The notes under the pieces were generated by a model. The model saw only the letters and a list, made by a program, of their open reading frames with translations. It did not search any database and had not been told where the DNA came from. Positions 6,833-10,383 of a DNA stretch of 10,383 bases are shown piece after piece. A program made the translations under genes and the position numbers. The DNA comes from JAZLIC01 sp045617225. GTDB lineage: Bacteria > Bacillota > Clostridia > Monoglobales > Monoglobaceae. The DNA lies in NCBI GenBank assembly GCA_045617225.1, contig JAZLIC010000052.1:1-10383 (forward strand), in the 5' to 3' direction. The stretch's first letter is position 1. The number at the start of each line of letters is the position of its first letter.

Positions 6833-9800
6833 CTAAATCTTCTGAACGGAAATGGTTACTTTCTCGCCGTTGATGTTCCATTCTTTACCGTTTGAAGTCC
6901 CATTTGAAATTTCATTTGCAAGCGTCTGCTTCATAATCTCTGCACTGTTTCTCTCTGCAATAGCTGAAATCTTTTCACTTCCGCCAAATGCGATTGTGAT
7001 GTGGTCTTGTACTTCAAAACCTTCGTCCTTACGCATTGTTTGTACTTTACTGATAATTTCTCTTACATAACCTTCTTCAATAAGCTCGTCGGTTAAGTTT
7101 GTGTCAAGTACAACGGTAAATCCTGCCTCATTTGCAGAAACAAATCCGTCTTTTTGAAGCGTTTCCACCAATACATCTTCTTTGGAAATCTCAACATCTG
7201 TGCCTTCAACGGTGAATTTTAAAAGTTCGCCGCTGTTTAATGTAGCCATAACCTTGCCGCCATCCATCTTTGCGATTTCATCGAAAATAGGACGCATAAG
7301 CTTTCCGTACTTCGGACCCATTGTGCGCATCTGCGGTTTAAAGTTGTAGCTTATAAACTGACTTGCGTCATTTGTGAAAGTAACATTTTTAATGTTAAGT
7401 TCCTCTAAAATAATACTGTCATTCTCGTGATTGATTTCGGAGTCTGTCTGCACGAAAAGGTTTGAAAGCGGTTGTCTGTTCTTGATATTTGCTTCGTTAC
7501 GTGCGGCACGACCAAGCATAACAATCTTGCGGATTGCATCCATCTCGGCTTCAATTTCAGGGAATATCAAGTCCTCACGCACTTTCGGGAAGTCACAAAG
7601 ATGTATGCTCTTAGGTGCATTTTTATCAACAGAGAGAACAATATTCTGATAAATCTGCTCTGTCATAAATGGTATGAACGGTGCCGCAATTTTTGAGAAC
7701 TCGCTAAGTGCAGTATAAAGCGTCATATATGCGTTTATCTTATCCTGATTCATTTCACTGCCCCAGAAACGCTCACGACTGCGTCTTACATACCAATTTG
7801 AAAGCTCGTCAACAAATGAAATCATTGTGCGTGTAGCTTCGGTGATGTGGTATTCTTCAAGGAACTTATCCGTTGTCTTTATGACATTATTTAATTTTGA
7901 TAAAATCCACTTATCCATAGCAGAAAGCTTTTCGGGTTCAAGCTTGTACTGCGTTGGGTCAAATTTATCAATCTCTGCGTACAAAACATAGAAAGCGTAT
8001 GTGTTCCAAAGTGTGCCTAAGAACTTGCGTTGTGCCTCGGCAACATTCTTCGCAGAAAATCTGTTTGGAAGCCATGGCGCAGAGTTGGAGTAGAAGTACC
8101 ATCTTACAGCATCACTGCCCTGGTCATCAAGTATTTCCATAGGTGCGATTACATTGCCCTTATGCTTGCTCATCTTTATGCCTTTTTCGTCCTGAACATG
8201 ACCTAAAACGATAACGTTTTCATAAGGTGCTTTATCAAATAACAATGTTGAGATTGCCATAAGGGTATAGAACCAGCCACGTGTCTGGTCAACTGCTTCG
8301 CTTATGAAGTTTGCAGGGAAGTTTTCTTCAAACAATTCCTTGTTTTCAAACGGATAGTGCCACTGTGCAAACGGCATAGAGCCTGAATCAAACCAACAGT
8401 CAATAACTTCCGGAACACGCTTCATTTCGCCGCCGCACTTTTCACAACGGAGCTTTACTGCATCAACATACGGTTTGTGAAGCTCAATATCATCAGGACA
8501 GTTAATTCCCATCTCTTTAAGCTCGGCAATAGAGCCTATAACATGTCTGTGTCCGCATGAACATTCCCAAATAGGAAGAGGAGTACCCCAATATCTTGAA
8601 CGGGAAAGTCCCCAATCTATGATATTTTCAAGGAAGTTACCAAATCTGCCGTGCTTAATATTATCCGGGAGCCAATTTACAGTTTCGTTGTTTTTAAGAA
8701 GATTATCACGAACTTTTGTCATTTCGATAAACCAGGTATCACAAGCATAATACAAAAGAGGTGTATCACATCTCCAACAGAATGGATAGCTATGCTCAAA
8801 AGGAATAACCGCAAAGCATTGATTGCGTTCTTTAAGGTCACGGATAATGAGCTTATCGGTATCTTTTACAAACATACCTGCCCACTCGCCGGTACATTCA
8901 ATAAAGTTACCCTGTGTATTTACATGGTTTACAAAAGGTAAGCCGTTTTCCTTGCCTACACGGGAGTCGTCCTCACCGAATGCCGGTGCGATATGAACGA
9001 TACCTGTACCGTCTTCCATGGTAACATAAGAGTCGGCAACGATGTAATAAGCTTTCTTATCCAGCTTTATAAAGGTATAAAGCGGTTCATAAGATGTGCC
9101 GACCAAATCCGTACCGATATATGTTTCAATAAAATCAGGTGTTTCATCAGGGAAGACAGAGGAAACAAGCTCTTTTGCCATAATATAAGTTTCGTCCTCA
9201 ACCTTGAACTTAACATAAGTTTCTCTTGGGTTTACACAAAGCGCAACATTTGACGGAAGTGTCCAAGGTGTGGTTGTCCATGCCAAAATGTATGTGTTAT
9301 CTTCGCCGACAACCGGGAATTTTGCAATAACAGAGTTTTCTTTAACATCTTTATAACCCTGTGCAACCTCGTGACTTGAAAGCGAGGTACCGCAACGAGG
9401 ACAGTATGGCATAATCTTATGACCTTTATATAAAAGTCCCTTGTCCCAAATCTGACGAAGTGCCCACCAAACAGATTCGATATAGTCATTGTGGTATGTA
9501 ACATAGGGGTTTTCCATATCTGCCCAGAAGCCTACACGGTGACTCATTTCCTCCCAATCGCTTTGGTAGGTAAATACACTGTCTTTACACTTTTTGATAA
9601 AGTCCTCAATACCGTATTTTTCGATTTCAGGCTTTCCGCTGATACCCAAAGCTTTTTCAACTTCAAGCTCAACAGGCAGACCGTGTGTGTCCCAACCTGC
9701 CTTGCGGAGTACATGGTAACCTTTCATTGTACGATACCTTGGAATAAGGTCTTTTACCGCACGTGTAAGTACATGTCCAATATGCGGCTTTCCGTTAGCA

Positions 9801-9946
9801 GTAGGCGGACCGTCAAAGAAGGTATAAACTTCACCGTCTTTTCTGTTTTCAATACTTGCCTCAAAGATTTTGTTATCTTCCCAAAACTTAACAATATCTT
9901 TTTCGCGTTCAACGGTGGTGCGGTCATTTGCTATCTTTTGATACAT
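6833..9946 (-). CDS. ileS: Isoleucyl-tRNA synthetase, long eukaryote-like (IleRS2) type
   Basis: This 1037-residue class Ia synthetase charges tRNA-Ile with isoleucine in the cytoplasm and edits misactivated valine. The catalytic HIGH is H55-I-G-H58 (DGPPTANGKPHIGH) and the second signature is K591-M-S-K-H595. The CP1 editing domain holds W223-TTTPWTLPSN and GIVHIAPAFGEDD with D326/D327. Two cysteine sets, C182/C185/C390/C393 and C462/C464/C501/C504, look like two structural zinc sites. DCWFDSGS and the anticodon-binding region WYVRRSRERFWG follow. At 1037 residues, with KMSKH and no C-terminal zinc finger like that of the roughly 930-residue bacterial IleRS1, it fits the IleRS2 type, often linked to reduced mupirocin sensitivity; that phenotype is inference. 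ATG 9946 has AGGGGG 8 bases upstream. It has its own promoter and converges on uvrA. Confidence 0.98.
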   Translation of the reverse strand: MYQKIANDRTTVEREKDIVKFWEDNKIFEASIENRKDGEVYTFFDGPPTANGKPHIGHVLTRAVKDLIPRYRTMKGYHVLRKAGWDTHGLPVELEVEKALGISGKPEIEKYGIEDFIKKCKDSVFTYQSDWEEMSHRVGFWADMENPYVTYHNDYIESVWWALRQIWDKGLLYKGHKIMPYCPRCGTSLSSHEVAQGYKDVKENSVIAKFPVVGEDNTYILAWTTTPWTLPSNVALCVNPRETYVKFKVEDETYIMAKELVSSVFPDETPDFIETYIGTDLVGTSYEPLYTFIKLDKKAYYIVADSYVTMEDGTGIVHIAPAFGEDDSRVGKENGLPFVNHVNTQGNFIECTGEWAGMFVKDTDKLIIRDLKERNQCFAVIPFEHSYPFCWRCDTPLLYYACDTWFIEMTKVRDNLLKNNETVNWLPDNIKHGRFGNFLENIIDWGLSRSRYWGTPLPIWECSCGHRHVIGSIAELKEMGINCPDDIELHKPYVDAVKLRCEKCGGEMKRVPEVIDCWFDSGSMPFAQWHYPFENKELFEENFPANFISEAVDQTRGWFYTLMAISTLLFDKAPYENVIVLGHVQDEKGIKMSKHKGNVIAPMEILDDQGSDAVRWYFYSNSAPWLPNRFSAKNVAEAQRKFLGTLWNTYAFYVLYAEIDKFDPTQYKLEPEKLSAMDKWILSKLNNVIKTTDKFLEEYHITEATRTMISFVDELSNWYVRRSRERFWGSEMNQDKINAYMTLYTALSEFSKIAAPFIPFMTEQIYQNIVLSVDKNAPKSIHLCDFPKVREDLIFPEIEAEMDAIRKIVMLGRAARNEANIKNRQPLSNLFVQTDSEINHENDSIILEELNIKNVTFTNDASQFISYNFKPQMRTMGPKYGKLMRPIFDEIAKMDGGKVMATLNSGELLKFTVEGTDVEISKEDVLVETLQKDGFVSANEAGFTVVLDTNLTDELIEEGYVREIISKVQTMRKDEGFEVQDHITIAFGGSEKISAIAERNSAEIMKQTLANEISNGTSNGKEWNINGEKVTISVQKI

Positions 9947-9954
9947 TTAAAATG

Positions 9955-9961
9955 CCCCCTC
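9955..9961 (-). promoter_or_regulatory. Ribosome binding site of ileS
   Basis: On the minus strand GAGGGGG precedes ATG 9946 with 8 bases between. It is a strong site and confirms the MYQKIANDR start. Confidence 0.85.
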
Positions 9962-9997
9962 TTTATTTAATGATTAGTAAACAAACTTAACCTAAAT

Positions 9998-10026
9998 ATT
10001 TTACCGTAAATTTACTGATTTGTAAA
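9998..10026 (-). promoter_or_regulatory. Sigma-A promoter for ileS
   Basis: On the minus strand TTTACA (10026-10021) and TAAAAT (10003-9998) are separated by exactly 17 bases, each matching 5 of 6 consensus positions. The start would lie near 9991, giving a leader of about 45 bases. That is too short for a T-box, and no T-box sequence (AGGGTGGNACCGCG-like) is seen anywhere up to the window end. The spacer contains the 10-base palindrome GTAAATTTAC (10006-10015). Confidence 0.7.
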
Positions 10027-10051
10027 GGGCTTTTCGTAAAAAAACATACTA

Positions 10052-10060
10052 TGATATAAT
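10052..10060 (+). promoter_or_regulatory. Candidate extended -10 element, rightward
   Basis: TGATATAAT fits the extended -10 pattern TGnTATAAT, but no good -35 lies 17 bases upstream. In such AT-rich DNA this can occur by chance. Confidence 0.25.
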
Positions 10061-10105
10061 TTTGTAATTTGATATACGGTTTTATATATATTTCCAAAAA
10101 ATGCC

Positions 10106-10134
10106 TTGACACTCGTTTGGTGATATGTTACAAT
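10106..10134 (+). promoter_or_regulatory. Strong rightward sigma-A promoter, divergent from ileS
   Basis: A perfect -35 TTGACA (10106-10111) and a -10 TACAAT (10129-10134, 5 of 6) are separated by 17 bases. Transcription would begin near 10141 and run toward the right edge of the window. No clear gene begins for at least 160 bases, so the transcript has either a long leader or a non-coding start. Confidence 0.75.
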
Positions 10135-10302
10135 AAATAAAAATGAATAAGCGATAATTTGGCAAATTTGTTTATAACTTGTTTATGAATTTTAAAAAGA
10201 GGCAATAAAATAAAAAAATTATATTATTTCATCAACAATAGCGATAATACTTCTTTAAATATATTTGTGCGGAACACATAGCTTTTATTTGGGGAGCAAC
10301 TC
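10135..10302. other. AT-rich non-coding stretch downstream of the rightward promoter
   Basis: No open frame of useful length with a ribosome binding site is seen here on either strand: ATG 10143 hits a stop after four codons. No riboswitch, tRNA or terminator hairpin could be recognised. A 9-base word AGCGATAAT occurs at 10150 and 10240. Codons 10248-10322 read YFFKYICAEHIAFIWGATLD and then PNTSG and a stop, without a start codon. Confidence 0.5.
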
Positions 10303-10383
10303 TTGATCCTAACACAAGTGGATAACACAAGTTGTGGTAAAGTGTGTTTGAAAGATATGCATTATTTCACCGGTTTTACTGTA
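10303..10383 (+). CDS. Possible start of an unrecognised gene running off the window
   Basis: A frame opens at TTG 10303 with GGGGAG (10291-10296) 6 bases upstream. It stays open to the window edge, reading MILTQVDNTSCGKVCLKD then MHYFTGFTV. I do not recognise it. Support is the plausible ribosome binding site and the strong promoter at 10106-10134. Against it are the rare start codon, the short visible length (27 codons) and the lack of any motif. ATG 10357 in the same frame is an alternative start with only a weak GAAAG upstream. The stretch may instead be a decayed gene fragment. Confidence 0.2.
   Translation, partial: MILTQVDNTSCGKVCLKDMHYFTGFTV
10310..10335 (+). repeat. Imperfect 13-base tandem repeat
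   Basis: TAACACAAGTGGA (10310-10322) is followed directly by TAACACAAGTTGT (10323-10335), with the first 10 bases identical and 11 of 13 matching overall. The second copy contains the small inverted repeat CACAA-G-TTGTG (10326-10336). A 13-base unit shifts the reading frame by one. Confidence 0.6.

Noticed and set aside
9491..9970. Plus-strand open frame of 159 codons opposite the ileS 5' end
   Set aside because: It is antisense to conserved IleRS catalytic sequence and continues over the ileS start and ribosome binding site; no domain is visible.
10150..10248. Direct repeat AGCGATAAT at 10150-10158 and 10240-10248, exactly 90 bases apart
   Set aside because: A single 9-base match in AT-rich DNA is expected fairly often, and no flanking similarity extends it.
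10215..10355. Minus-strand stop-to-stop frame of about 45 codons near the right edge
   Set aside because: It has no start codon with a ribosome binding site, no recognisable motif and no following hairpin terminator.
1..10383. CRISPR array, insertion sequence, prophage or toxin-antitoxin system
   Set aside because: No regularly spaced repeats, terminal inverted repeats, transposase or integrase motifs, or small paired genes were seen.

Overview
The window looks like ordinary chromosome from a low-to-moderate GC anaerobic Firmicute of the class Clostridia. This rests on AT-leaning codon use, strong GAGGGG-type ribosome binding sites, consensus sigma-A promoters, the uvrB-uvrA gene order, a biotin-domain-less oxaloacetate decarboxylase alpha subunit and a long (1037 aa) isoleucyl-tRNA synthetase. 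The species cannot be named from the sequence alone.

Layout. Bases 2-823 (+) hold the 3' part of a carboxyltransferase gene, oxaloacetate decarboxylase alpha / pyruvate carboxylase B type, closed by a hairpin terminator at 841-869. A consensus promoter at 872-900 starts a second rightward unit: azlC (938-1654) and azlD (1647-1958), a two-part branched-chain amino acid exporter, followed after 37 bases by uvrB (1996-3963) and uvrA (3956-6793), the damage-recognition part of nucleotide excision repair. azlC/azlD and uvrB/uvrA each overlap by 8 bases, so both pairs are probably translationally coupled. A symmetric hairpin with A and T tracts at 6792-6823 can stop transcription from both sides. 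It separates uvrA from the convergent ileS (6833-9946, minus strand). ileS has its own promoter at 9998-10026, a short leader of about 45 bases and no visible T-box.

The right end (about 10027-10383) is AT-rich. It has a near-consensus rightward promoter (10106-10134) but no gene I can identify inside the window. The last 140 bases contain an imperfect 13-base tandem repeat across which the reading frame shifts, a DnaA-box-like 9-mer and a possible gene start at 10303. This is the only stretch not explained by conserved housekeeping genes.

How the genes relate. UvrA and UvrB act together (UvrA2 loads UvrB on damaged DNA), and AzlC and AzlD form one transporter. The link between the exporter and the repair genes is only positional. 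No mobile element, CRISPR array, rRNA or tRNA was seen, and I found no convincing new biological system. The findings are modest regulatory and structural points.
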